64,000 nucleotides of DNA from Virgibacillus subterraneus (GTDB taxonomy: Bacteria; Bacillota; Bacilli; Bacillales; Amphibacillaceae). The notes beneath the pieces were generated by a model. The model had not been told where the DNA came from. It did no database searches and saw only the letters and a program-made list of their open reading frames with translations. The number at the start of each line of letters is the position of its first letter. Position 1 is the first letter of the stretch. The translations under genes and the position numbers were made by a program. Below are positions 47,333-55,660 of the stretch, piece after piece. Location of the stretch: contig NZ_FOEH01000001.1 in NCBI RefSeq assembly GCF_900110695.1, positions 806,001 to 870,000 of the forward strand. The letters run 5' to 3'.

Positions 47333-48330
47333 AAGGATTTCACATCCTCGTATCCATTGGGATGACTTTGGTGCCAGTTCCAAGCATCCTGAATTATTTT
47401 GTTTATGGAAGTCCGGGTTGGATTCCAATTAAGTAAATCCTTTGCTTTTTGTGAAGAAGCTATTAACGTACCTGGGTCCCCAATGCGACGTTCTTCGATT
47501 TTGACTGGGATTTCTTCACCTGTAACTGCCTTAACTGCTTCAACCATTTCTTTTACAGAGAAGCCTTGACTGCTGCCTAAGTTAAAAATATCACTACTTC
47601 CGCCATCTTTCAGGTAGTCAAGTGCTAGTATATGTGCGTTAATCAGGTCTTCTACATGAATATAATCCCTGACACATGTACCGTCAGAGGTGTTATAGTC
47701 ATCACCAAAAATGGATATGTGCTCTCGTTGTTTTAGTGCTACCTGAAGAATTATCGGAATTAAATGGGTTTCCGGGTTATGTGCTTCCCCAATTTCACCA
47801 GATTCTCTCGCACCGGCCACGTTAAAATATCGCAGCGACACGTAATTAATGTCATGTGCTTGACTAGACCACTTCATCATTTTCTCCATGGTGAGTTTTG
47901 TGTCACCATAAGTATTTGTTGGATTAGGAGCGACTTCTTCTGTAATAGGAATGGTATCCGCTTCCCCATATGTTGCTGCTGTTGACGAAAATACAATAAA
48001 TTTAACATCATTCTCGACCATTACTTGTAAAAGAACCTGTGTTCCATGGACATTGTTATCATAGTACTTGAGCGGATTTTCCATGGATTCGCCGACTAAA
48101 GAGTTTGCGGCGAAATGGATCACGGAATCAATTGGTTCTTTTGCAAATACGTCACGTAAAAAATCGATGTTGCGACAATCACCTTGATAAAACCTTGCAT
48201 TAGGATGTATCGCATCACGATATCCCGTTTCCAAGTTATCAACTACGATAACGTCTTCCTTCTGATCAATTAATTGGTATGTTGCATGGGAGACTATGTA
48301 CCCTGCTCCACCTAATACTAATACACTCAT
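47329..48330 (-). CDS. galE: UDP-glucose 4-epimerase (unusual NAD-motif residue)
   Basis: Interconverts UDP-galactose and UDP-glucose with bound NAD. 333 residues: Rossmann start, SSTAATYGE with catalytic Ser/Thr, NTYGDTKLTMEK with catalytic Tyr and Lys, RYFNVAGA, and GTCVRDYIHVEDL. In the N-terminal motif GGAGYIGSH, residue 13 is Val (codon GTC at 48294-48292) in place of the last glycine of GxxGxxG. This glycine is nearly invariant in the family. ATG 48330 follows GGAGGG; the gene begins one base past the galK stop. Confidence 0.92.
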   Translation of the reverse strand: MSVLVLGGAGYIVSHATYQLIDQKEDVIVVDNLETGYRDAIHPNARFYQGDCRNIDFLRDVFAKEPIDSVIHFAANSLVGESMENPLKYYDNNVHGTQVLLQVMVENDVKFIVFSSTAATYGEADTIPITEEVAPNPTNTYGDTKLTMEKMMKWSSQAHDINYVSLRYFNVAGARESGEIGEAHNPETHLIPIILQVALKQREHISIFGDDYNTSDGTCVRDYIHVEDLINAHILALDYLKDGGSSDIFNLGSSQGFSVKEMVEAVKAVTGEEIPVKIEERRIGDPGTLIASSQKAKDLLNWNPTRTSINKIIQDAWNWHQSHPNGYEDVKSL

Positions 48331-48331
48331 A

Positions 48332-49510
48332 TTATATTCCCTCCGTAATTTCTCTAGCACCTTCACTTATCGTGGCAGTGTAAAAGGTAGCATCATAGCC
48401 AATCTTTGTGCGATAGATAGTGTTCACGTGATGTGTAACGTTATCTACTTGGTCTCGTTTAACAAGTGCTATTGCACAACCGCCGAATCCTGCCCCTGTC
48501 ATTCTGGCACCGATGACATCCTTATGTTCCCAGGCTGCTTCAACAATGGTATCAAGTTCACGGCCAGTTACTTCATAATCATCTTTTAACGATGAATGCG
48601 AATCGTTCATAAGCTTACCGAAAGCAATCAAGTCATGCTGATTTAAATTTTTTCGTGCCTCTAACGTACGTGCATTCTCGTAAACTGCGTGTTTCGCACG
48701 TTTTCTATGTATAGGAGAGTTGATCAGCTGTTTATGAGATTCAAATCCTTCTGGGGTTAAGTCACCTAAATTTTCAATAGTGAGTTCTTTTTGTAGATCA
48801 GATAAAGCTGATTCACATTCGCTTCTGCGCTCATTGTATTTGGAACCAGCAAGTGTTCTTCGTTTATTTGAATTGATTATTAAAATACAATAGTCTTGCA
48901 GTATTACCGGAACATATTCATAGTTTAAAGTTTGGCAGTTTAAGAGAATGGCAGCATCTTTCCGGCCTTTTCCTATCACGAATTGATCCATGATACCGCT
49001 ATTAACACCAATGTATTCATTCTCCACTTTTTGCCCGATTTTGATAAGTTCAATTCGATTAATCGGATGCTGATACAGATTTTCTACTAAAACACCTGTT
49101 GCCATCTCAATTGATGCTGATGAAGATAATCCAGCACCATTCGGTATGTTTCCATAAAATAAAATATCGATGCCTGTTTCGATATCGATACCAGCATTTT
49201 TCAAATAATCTATCATTCCTTTAGGAAAGTTCGCCCAATCATCATCCACTTTATAGGAAAGATCAGATAAATCACATCCCATAATACCAGTTTCAGGAAA
49301 ATTTAATGAGTAAAAACGGAATTTCTGATCGTTTCGTTTGGCTGCTAGAGCGTATGTACCAAATGAAATGGCTGCAGGGAAAACATTTCCACCATTATAA
49401 TCTGTATGTTCACCGATTAGGTTGATTCGACCTGGAGCGAAAAATATTCTTGGAGCGCTGGTTGTTTCAAATATTTTTTTAAATGAGTTAGTTAATTCGG
49501 TCGTATCCAT
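48332..49510 (-). CDS. galK: Galactokinase
   Basis: Phosphorylates alpha-D-galactose at C1. GHMP kinase of 392 residues: APGRINLIGEHTDYNGGNVFPAAI (sugar-binding signature) near residue 25, IPNGAGLSSSASIEMA (ATP-binding loop), GIMDQF with catalytic Asp, and TGAGFGGCAIALV near the C-terminus. First gene of galKETM; diverges from the ROK kinase gene across about 115 bases. ATG 49510 follows AAGGAGG. Arabinogalactan side chains would supply galactose along with arabinose. Confidence 0.96.
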   Translation of the reverse strand: MDTTELTNSFKKIFETTSAPRIFFAPGRINLIGEHTDYNGGNVFPAAISFGTYALAAKRNDQKFRFYSLNFPETGIMGCDLSDLSYKVDDDWANFPKGMIDYLKNAGIDIETGIDILFYGNIPNGAGLSSSASIEMATGVLVENLYQHPINRIELIKIGQKVENEYIGVNSGIMDQFVIGKGRKDAAILLNCQTLNYEYVPVILQDYCILIINSNKRRTLAGSKYNERRSECESALSDLQKELTIENLGDLTPEGFESHKQLINSPIHRKRAKHAVYENARTLEARKNLNQHDLIAFGKLMNDSHSSLKDDYEVTGRELDTIVEAAWEHKDVIGARMTGAGFGGCAIALVKRDQVDNVTHHVNTIYRTKIGYDATFYTATISEGAREITEGI

Positions 49511-49624
49511 TTAATGCCTCCTTAAATTGGGCAATGTATTTACTTAAGTTTATTATTAATTAGGAAGTTATTCAAATCTGGAATGGCGATTATGATAAGA
49601 TATAAATAAAAGGGTGTGTACATA

Positions 49625-50536
49625 ATGCAGCATGCTATAGGCGTTGATATCGGTGGAACAAAAGTCGCAATAGCGATAGTTGATGAAGCTGGTAATATTT
49701 TAACAGAATCAGTTATTCCTACTGATCTATCGATTCCTGCAATTAAAATGGTGGAGAAAATTAATAATGAAATAGAACAGGTTATCAAAAGAACGGGAAT
49801 CCCAATGGAACAGCTAATAGGTATCGGTATTGGGGCACCTGGACCATTAGATAGTAAACATGGCATTATTACGTCGCCACCTAATTTAAGTGGATGGATT
49901 GATGTGCCAATATCACATTTAGTTGAGCAGCATTTCTCTATTCCTGTTTCCTTGGAAAACGATGCAAACGCTGCAGCAATGGCTGAGAGACTGATAGGTG
50001 CAGCACAAGAGAATGATAACTTTGCCTATATAACAGTGAGTACAGGCATTGGTGCTGGCATTGTGGCGGAAGGGAAGCTGTTACGGGGATTGAAGGGGAA
50101 TGCAGGTGACATTGGACATACAGTGGTTGAACCATCGTTCGGAAAATGTACGTGCGGACAATACGGCTGCTTAGAGTGGATTGCCTCAGGAACGGCAATT
50201 GCCAGACAGGGTTCAGCGATTATCGGAAAAGACATATCAACAAAAGATGTATTTAATCTTTATTTTAATGGAAATAAGGAAATTATTCGTTTAATCGAAA
50301 AGGTTTTCCGTGTACTTGGTGTTGCATCTGTCTCAGTTATTAATACCTTTGACACCGAAAAAATCGTGATCGGCGGTGGAGTATCAAAAGTAGGTGATCC
50401 GCTGTTTCAATCGATTCAAGCATATGTGAGTGAATTCGCATTAAACGAAACCGGAAGACAAACAGAAATAGTTCCGGCTAAGTTAGAACAAAGTTCCGGT
50501 GTTATTGGAGCGGCAGCTTTATGTTTTACTCGATAA
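49625..50536 (+). CDS. ROK-family hexokinase (glucokinase/fructokinase type)
   Basis: 303-residue sugar kinase: phosphate motif GVDIGGTKVAIAIVDEAG, GIGAPGPLD, ENDANAAAMAE, STGIGAGIVAEGKLLRGLKGNAGDIGHT, and the zinc-binding CTCGQYGCLEWIASGTAI. It has no DNA-binding domain, unlike XylR. Substrate could be glucose, fructose or mannose; the following manA gene makes a hexose 6-phosphate role likely. ATG 49625 after AAAGGGTG is preferred over GTG 49616. Confidence 0.85.
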   Translation: MQHAIGVDIGGTKVAIAIVDEAGNILTESVIPTDLSIPAIKMVEKINNEIEQVIKRTGIPMEQLIGIGIGAPGPLDSKHGIITSPPNLSGWIDVPISHLVEQHFSIPVSLENDANAAAMAERLIGAAQENDNFAYITVSTGIGAGIVAEGKLLRGLKGNAGDIGHTVVEPSFGKCTCGQYGCLEWIASGTAIARQGSAIIGKDISTKDVFNLYFNGNKEIIRLIEKVFRVLGVASVSVINTFDTEKIVIGGGVSKVGDPLFQSIQAYVSEFALNETGRQTEIVPAKLEQSSGVIGAAALCFTR

Positions 50537-50555
50537 TAGGTATGGAGGAATAAAA

Positions 50556-51515
50556 ATGTATAACGAACCAATTTTTCTGAAACCTGTATTTCAGGAGCGT
50601 ATATGGGGTGGCAATAATTTACAAACACTTTTTGGATACGACATCCCGACTAACAAAACAGGTGAGGCATGGGTTATATCAGCCCATTCAAATGGACCTT
50701 CTGAAATAGTAAATGGTCCGTTACAGGGAAAGAATTTAGCTAAAGCGTGGAAGGAACATCCAGAAATATTTGGGAAGACATCTACTGAAGGAGGTTTTCC
50801 GTTATTAGTTAAAATTTTGGATGCTAACAATGATTTATCTGTCCAGGTTCATCCTGATGATACATATGCAAGAGAAGTTGAGGGTGAAAGTTACGGAAAA
50901 ACTGAATGCTGGTATGTGCTGGACTGTGAAGAAGGTGCGGAAATTGTTCTCGGACACCATGCACAATCAGCTGAAGAATTTAAGGGAATGGTTAATTCCG
51001 GGGACTGGGATAAGTTACTTAGACGTGTAAAGGTTCAAAAAGGTGATTTTATATACGTCCCAAGTGGTACAATTCATGCAATTGGAAAGGCAATAGTCAT
51101 TTTGGAGATACAGCAAAGTTCAGATATTACATATAGGGTCTATGATTATGACCGTACTGATACGGAAGGAAATACACGTGAATTACACGTTGACGCTGCT
51201 ATTGAGGTAACTAATTATCCACATGAGGAAGTTGACTCACGACAGATTGAAAAAGTAATTGACGATTTGGTTAGTACACAGTTAGTTGATGAGAAGTATT
51301 TCAGTGTCTATCACTGGAAACTCGATGGTGAAGTTTCACGAAAATTGGAGTCTTTCCTTTTAGTAAGTGTGATTAGTGGAAAAGGTAATGTTATGGTTGA
51401 TGGACAGACGTTTCCAGTTCAGATAGGAGATCATTTTATATTACCAAGTACTGTAGAGGAATATATAATTGAAGGTGATTTGGAAATTATTGCTTCGGTG
51501 CCTGGAATGGATTAA
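50556..51515 (+). CDS. manA: Mannose-6-phosphate isomerase, class I
   Basis: Zinc enzyme that converts mannose 6-phosphate to fructose 6-phosphate. 319 residues, the length of the short Bacillus type. Motifs: FQERIWGGNNLQTLFGYDIP, FPLLVKILDANNDLSVQVHPDD with metal ligands, GKTECWYVLD, and DFIYVPSGTIHAIGKAIVILEIQQSSDITYRVYDYDR. ATG 50556 follows TATGGAGGA, 20 bases after the ROK kinase stop, so the two are co-transcribed and probably feed mannose into glycolysis. Confidence 0.95.
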   Translation: MYNEPIFLKPVFQERIWGGNNLQTLFGYDIPTNKTGEAWVISAHSNGPSEIVNGPLQGKNLAKAWKEHPEIFGKTSTEGGFPLLVKILDANNDLSVQVHPDDTYAREVEGESYGKTECWYVLDCEEGAEIVLGHHAQSAEEFKGMVNSGDWDKLLRRVKVQKGDFIYVPSGTIHAIGKAIVILEIQQSSDITYRVYDYDRTDTEGNTRELHVDAAIEVTNYPHEEVDSRQIEKVIDDLVSTQLVDEKYFSVYHWKLDGEVSRKLESFLLVSVISGKGNVMVDGQTFPVQIGDHFILPSTVEEYIIEGDLEIIASVPGMD

Positions 51516-51529
51516 GTGTTAAGTATACA

Positions 51530-51561
51530 AATGGAGGAAGTGGCAAGGCACTTCCTCCATT
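51530..51561. terminator. Terminator between manA and convergent speG
   Basis: AATGGAGGAAGTG (51530-51542) and CACTTCCTCCATT (51549-51561) form a perfect 13-bp stem. T-runs are short on both sides. A related GAGGAAG hairpin occurs at 63366. Confidence 0.65.
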
Positions 51562-51582
51562 ATGATTATTTACAGATTATTG

Positions 51583-52101
51583 CTATTTAAGCAGTTTCCA
51601 ATAGTCTTTTTCAAAGATACTCATCAACACGGCGTCATGATACTCACCGTTGACAAAATAGTGTTCATACAATTCGCCTTCAGCCTGAAAACCTACTTTT
51701 TCATAAATATGAATTGCCTTTTCGTTCAATTTGTCCACAACTAAATAAAGCTTGTGCAGGTTAAGCGTGGAAAAAGCATAGTTCATCGCCAACTGAGTTG
51801 CTGTGCTTGCATAACCATTACCCTGATGTGCGGTATCAATCATAATCGCAAATTCCGCATATCGGTGTCTCTGATCAATACCATACAAGCCTACAAATCC
51901 CAATTTTTCCCCTTTATAAGTTAATATAAACTGTCTCTCTCGTGTGCTGTCCTGGCTTTTTTCATATTCATCCTTTAGCTTTTCCATAGACATATAAGGT
52001 TCTTCAAACCAATAATCCATCACATCTGGATCATTGTTCAGCTTGTGTAAAAACTCCAAATCATCTTTTTCCAATGTGCGTAGTTTTACATCCTTTGACA
52101 T
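51583..52101 (-). CDS. speG: Spermidine N1-acetyltransferase
   Basis: GNAT-fold enzyme of 172 residues that acetylates spermidine or spermine, lowering polyamine toxicity. It follows SpeG closely: VKLRTLEKDDLEFLHKLNND, MDYWFEEPY, EFAIMIDTAHQGNGYASTATQLAMNYAF (acetyl-CoA loop), LNLHKLYLVVDKLNEKAIHIYEKVGF and EGELYEHYFVNGEYHDAVLMSIF. ATG 52101 follows GGGAGGA. A single gene, convergent with manA, with no link to the sugar genes. Confidence 0.9.
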   Translation of the reverse strand: MSKDVKLRTLEKDDLEFLHKLNNDPDVMDYWFEEPYMSMEKLKDEYEKSQDSTRERQFILTYKGEKLGFVGLYGIDQRHRYAEFAIMIDTAHQGNGYASTATQLAMNYAFSTLNLHKLYLVVDKLNEKAIHIYEKVGFQAEGELYEHYFVNGEYHDAVLMSIFEKDYWKLLK

Positions 52102-52366
52102 GCTGTATATTCCTCCCATCAATTACTCTCATTATCAATTAATACTATCAGAAGTTTAGATGTCAGTCACAAGGAATAAGTATTGCTAGTTATTATCCAA
52201 TTGTGAAAGGTGCGATTCGTGTTGGGAAAAAATATGTATAAACCGGACAACTCCTGAAATTCACCAAAAACTATTCCGTATATGAGATATTCAACCACTA
52301 AATATATTCCCTAATTAAAAACCGTCATTTGTGCAAAATAATAGGAAACGGAATGGAGGTTTTTTC

Positions 52367-52579
52367 ATGAAGGAAAGTAATCAAAATAATGACAGATATA
52401 CGGCTGCAGGAACAGATATTGATGCGGTTAAAGAACAGAGCCGGCGTTCTGGGCTGTCGTATAATGAAGCAAAAGAATGGATTGCTAAGACATCAGGTGG
52501 CCATGGTACCAACATTTATAGTGATACCAATGCTGAAGAGGTTAAACAGAAAAACCGGCAAACTAAAGATAACAAGTAA
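52367..52579 (+). CDS. Gamma-type small acid-soluble spore protein
   Basis: A 70-residue hydrophilic protein rich in Asn, Gln, Lys and Thr. Its C-terminal SDTNAEEVKQKNRQTK is like the repeat unit of gamma-type SASP, which store amino acids in the spore. The N-terminal half also has an AGTDIDAVKEQSRRSG segment that looks like a diverged copy, followed by LSYNEAKEWIAKTSGG, which is not typical of B. subtilis SspE. ATG 52367 follows AATGGAGG. Expected to be made in the forespore; I could not identify a convincing SigG promoter. The assignment supports a sporulating host. Confidence 0.7.
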   Translation: MKESNQNNDRYTAAGTDIDAVKEQSRRSGLSYNEAKEWIAKTSGGHGTNIYSDTNAEEVKQKNRQTKDNK

Positions 52580-52588
52580 CTGTTACAG

Positions 52589-52616
52589 AGCTCTTTCAAT
52601 GGAAGGAGCTTTTTTT
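52589..52616 (+). terminator. Terminator of the spore protein gene
   Basis: AGCTCTTTC (52589-52597) pairs with GAAGGAGCT (52602-52610) with one wobble, followed by a T-run. Confidence 0.8.
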
Positions 52617-52842
52617 GAAAGTATAAAATCTTTCTTTACATAAGTACACCTATAACATTCGCCATATATGCTTGAACAACAAATTGTAATTGATTGTAAG
52701 AAGCAAAATACGCTTACATAAGAATCGCTTAAACGAATGTCAAGTTTTCTAAAGCAGTATTTACTTTGAATATGGTATAGTAAAGTTATCTATATAATTA
52801 TTTGATTTTTTAAATAATAATTAAATTAAAGGATGGGATGAA

Positions 52843-54291
52843 ATGGGGACGGATCAAGTTTCATTGTTATCTGCACAATCCATCTTAGACATGGATGCTA
52901 CTTCTATTGCTAATGCTATTAAAAGTGGAGAATTATCCAGTTATGAAGTGGTAAACATTTATATAGAACATCTTAAGAGAGTGAATCCTGCTGTTAATGC
53001 TGTTGTGGAGGAACGATATGCAGAAGCCATAAGAGAGGCTCAAGAAAAAGATAATCAAAAAGAGCACGTCAATAAAGGGCCACTATTTGGGGTTCCAATT
53101 AGTGTGAAAGAAGCATTTAATGTTGTGAACATGAAAACAACAGGTGGACTGTTAAATAGAAAGCACTTGATAGCAAGAGAAGATGCAGATGTTGTGGCAA
53201 AGTTAAAAGAGGCTGGTGCAATTATTCTAGGTAAGTCAAATATACCTGCACTATGTTTTTGTCAGGAAACAGATAATAAATTGTATGGCAGAACGAACAA
53301 CCCATGGGATGTTGCCAGAACAGCTGGCGGCTCAAGTGGTGGAGAAGGTGCATTGCTCGGAGCAGGTGGAGCTGCAGCTGGAATTGGTTCCGATATTGGT
53401 GGCTCTATTCGCTTTCCAAGTCATTTTAATGGGGTAGTTGGATTTAAACCGGGGAAATTTCAAGTATCATCCAATGGCCATTTTCCAGCTGACACTATTC
53501 CTTTACAAAAAAGAATGTCAGGAATGGGGCCGATGGGAAAATCGGTGCGTGATATGGAATTAATATACGATATTATTGCAAATAACCCCTTTACCGAGCA
53601 ATCCCTCAGTGATTTCGAGATTGATATTTTATCATTCGATATGAATATTCCGTTATCGCAAAAAACTAAGGAGACGCTGAGTGGAATTGAACAATATTTA
53701 AGTAGATTATTTTTGGTAAATAGATCCACACCTCCTTACTTTGAAAATAGTGCCCAGCTATGGCAGGAAATTATGTCACTTGATGGTGGAAAGAGTATGG
53801 AAAAACTAGCGTTCAGTACGGACCGTTCAAACGTATTAGCCGCATATGCTAAAGAAAAACTAACCAGGAAAACTAAGGTTCATCCGTATTTGTCATGGGC
53901 ATTAATTGGAGCTAAACTATTCAAACCATCGGCAGGCAGAATAAAGGAAATAGAAGGTATTATTGAGCAGGGAGATGAGGAGGTAGCCACTTTTTTGAAC
54001 AATCGGTTATTAATTTTACCGGTTTATCATACAGGCGCACCTGAGCATGGAAAGGTATTTCAAGAAATATTCTCCATCCGTAAAACGTTCCTGCACTATA
54101 TGCCATATATTGCATACGCTAATGTTTGGGGGTTGCCATCATTGACGATACCGGCTGGCACTGATGAAAATGATATGCCAATTGGTATTCAGATTATAAG
54201 TGCGAATGGTAATGAGGATGCGATATTCCAGTTAGGCAAGATAGTGGAGCGGAAATCTGGCGGATATAATCGTTGTAGTGGATTGGATTAG
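52843..54291 (+). CDS. Amidase signature family hydrolase
   Basis: 482-residue hydrolase of amide bonds with the Ser-cisSer-Lys triad: Lys in GVPISVKEAFNV, the first Ser in TAGGSSGGEGALLGAGGAAAG, and the nucleophile in GSDIGGSIRFPSHFNGVVGFKPG. The family includes GatA-like enzymes and amidases of fatty or aromatic amides; the absence of gatB/gatC neighbours speaks against a tRNA amidotransferase. Substrate unknown. ATG 52843 follows AAAGGATGGG. No signal peptide. Confidence 0.88.
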   Translation: MGTDQVSLLSAQSILDMDATSIANAIKSGELSSYEVVNIYIEHLKRVNPAVNAVVEERYAEAIREAQEKDNQKEHVNKGPLFGVPISVKEAFNVVNMKTTGGLLNRKHLIAREDADVVAKLKEAGAIILGKSNIPALCFCQETDNKLYGRTNNPWDVARTAGGSSGGEGALLGAGGAAAGIGSDIGGSIRFPSHFNGVVGFKPGKFQVSSNGHFPADTIPLQKRMSGMGPMGKSVRDMELIYDIIANNPFTEQSLSDFEIDILSFDMNIPLSQKTKETLSGIEQYLSRLFLVNRSTPPYFENSAQLWQEIMSLDGGKSMEKLAFSTDRSNVLAAYAKEKLTRKTKVHPYLSWALIGAKLFKPSAGRIKEIEGIIEQGDEEVATFLNNRLLILPVYHTGAPEHGKVFQEIFSIRKTFLHYMPYIAYANVWGLPSLTIPAGTDENDMPIGIQIISANGNEDAIFQLGKIVERKSGGYNRCSGLD

Positions 54292-54394
54292 TCTCATAAT
54301 AATAATTTTAGAATATGCTTCTAGATTTATAAAGCAGGCATATAATAATAAATGTGCAATTTAACGTAAGTTTAACAAACAGGGAGGTAGTATA

Positions 54395-54850
54395 ATGCCA
54401 TATGGGAAGCACCAGGTGGATCTTGATATTCCGATTGAATACATCTGGGAATTTGTCAGTGATATGAATAAGTGGGCCCCATTAGTTCCTGGCTATGTGA
54501 CGCATGAAATTCTTAACACCAAACAATCGACCTGGACATTTAAAGGTGACGTCGGTATTATACAAAAAACAGTTTGTCTTCAGGTGGACATCACAGAATG
54601 GAAAGAGCCGACCACAGTCTCTTTTCGTTTAACCGGAGTGAACGAGAATTTTGATGGAAATGGTTTTTTTGAAGCTGAGGAGAAAAACGAATATGTGACA
54701 AGAATGACTGGCTCCCTAAATATAACCGCAAAAGGATTTACCGGACCGATGATAAACTCAGTGCTAAAATCATTCGTACCAAAAACCACGAAAGAGCTAA
54801 CCACAGCAGTAGCAAATGAATTAGTACCTGTAACTTCCCGATCTTTGTAA
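54395..54850 (+). CDS. SRPBCC/CoxG-family protein
   Basis: 151-residue protein of the START-like fold. YGKHQVDLDIPIEYIWEFVSDMNKWAPLVPGY and GFFEAEEKNEYVTRMTGSLNITAKGFTGPMIN fit the carbon monoxide dehydrogenase subunit G (CoxG) family, whose members often bind hydrophobic ligands or membranes. No CO dehydrogenase genes are in the window, so it is probably one of the many CoxG-like proteins of other function. It follows the amidase by about 100 bases. ATG 54395 follows GGGAGG. Confidence 0.75.
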   Translation: MPYGKHQVDLDIPIEYIWEFVSDMNKWAPLVPGYVTHEILNTKQSTWTFKGDVGIIQKTVCLQVDITEWKEPTTVSFRLTGVNENFDGNGFFEAEEKNEYVTRMTGSLNITAKGFTGPMINSVLKSFVPKTTKELTTAVANELVPVTSRSL

Positions 54851-54883
54851 CAATTTTTGGTTTATAAATATTGTTGTTTTCGG

Positions 54884-54915
54884 ACACTGTTCTCTAAACG
54901 GAGAGCGGTGTTTTG
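54884..54915 (+). terminator. Terminator after the CoxG-like gene
   Basis: ACACTGTTCTC (54884-54894) pairs with GAGAGCGGTGT (54901-54911) with wobbles, then TTTG. Confidence 0.55.
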
Positions 54916-55015
54916 TTTATAAGGACCTGGAAAGGTGAAAAATGGTTATATTAATGGTTGTAATGTTGTTGTTGTTACAGGAACGAAATAGATATCGCAT
55001 TCGACATATTATGAT

Positions 55016-55038
55016 AAAAAACGGGAAGTGACAGGCAC
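55016..55038 (+). repeat. Dispersed short repeat, copy B
   Basis: AAAAAACGGGAAGTGACAGG, then CAC, between the CoxG-like and panD genes. Matches copy A at 39247 and the inverted copy C at 61076. Confidence 0.65.
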
Positions 55039-55147
55039 TTTATCAAAGGTAGAGTTTGCAATGCTTGTAAAAGCCCACTTGTAATTATCGTTGGTTTTAA
55101 GTCATACTGTACTTGAGATGTTCATTTATTATAGAGGAGGCATTTTT

Positions 55148-55540
55148 ATGCAACGCTTAATGTGTAAAGGAAAGATACATAGAGCTACAGTCACGGAGGC
55201 TGAGCTTGATTATGTTGGCAGCATAACGATCGATTGCAAGTTAATGAAGGAAGCAAATATTAAGCCTTATGAAATGGTACAGATTGCAAACATACGAAAT
55301 GCTGCAAGATGGAAGACCTATGCCATTCCGGCTCCAGAGGGCTCGAACCGCATTTGCCTCAACGGGCCGCCTGCAAACTTATTCTCTCCAGATGATCTGG
55401 TTATTATTTTGAGCCAAGGCCTCATGACCGATGAGGAAATAGAACATTTAAAGCCTAAAGTAGTATTTGTTGATGAAAATAACGAGATTACCAGTGTTGA
55501 GGAACATGATTTACATTGGCCTGAGGGTGTGGAATTATAA
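55148..55540 (+). CDS. panD: Aspartate 1-decarboxylase
   Basis: Makes beta-alanine for pantothenate and coenzyme A. A 130-residue pyruvoyl enzyme made as a proenzyme that cleaves itself between Gly and Ser in YVGSITID, near residue 24. RLMCKGKIHRATVTEAELDYVGS and ICLNGPPANLFSPDDLVIIL with the conserved Asn-Gly match the family. NGPPANL replaces the commoner NGAAAR. ATG 55148 follows AGGAGG; upstream in-frame codons would add residues before the conserved Met. The partners panB and panC are not in this window, although in B. subtilis they form panBCD. Confidence 0.93.
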   Translation: MQRLMCKGKIHRATVTEAELDYVGSITIDCKLMKEANIKPYEMVQIANIRNAARWKTYAIPAPEGSNRICLNGPPANLFSPDDLVIILSQGLMTDEEIEHLKPKVVFVDENNEITSVEEHDLHWPEGVEL

Positions 55541-55618
55541 ATTATGGTTGTGAGAAAAAGGCTGAAATGCTGGTCACTGGAGTTAACAATAGAATGACGT
55601 AATTAACTGCAAAAAGAA

Positions 55619-55648
55619 TAATCCTACCAAGTACACTTGGTAGGATTA
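55619..55648. terminator. Bidirectional terminator between panD and the M14 gene
   Basis: TAATCCTACCAAG (55619-55631) and CTTGGTAGGATTA (55636-55648) form a perfect 13-bp stem with a 4-base loop between convergent genes. Confidence 0.75.
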
Positions 55649-55660
55649 TATGCGTTCAAC

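Noticed and set aside
47333-47428. Longer N-terminus of GalT inside galE
   Set aside because: It would overlap galE by about 100 bases; ATG 47332 with an ATGA overlap and its own ribosome binding site is the normal layout.
54942-55031. 29-codon hydrophobic reading frame (MVILMVVMLLLLQERNR start) before panD
   Set aside because: It has a passable ribosome binding site (GGAAAGGTG), but its end is formed by the dispersed repeat and no family is recognisable. Coding status is unproven.
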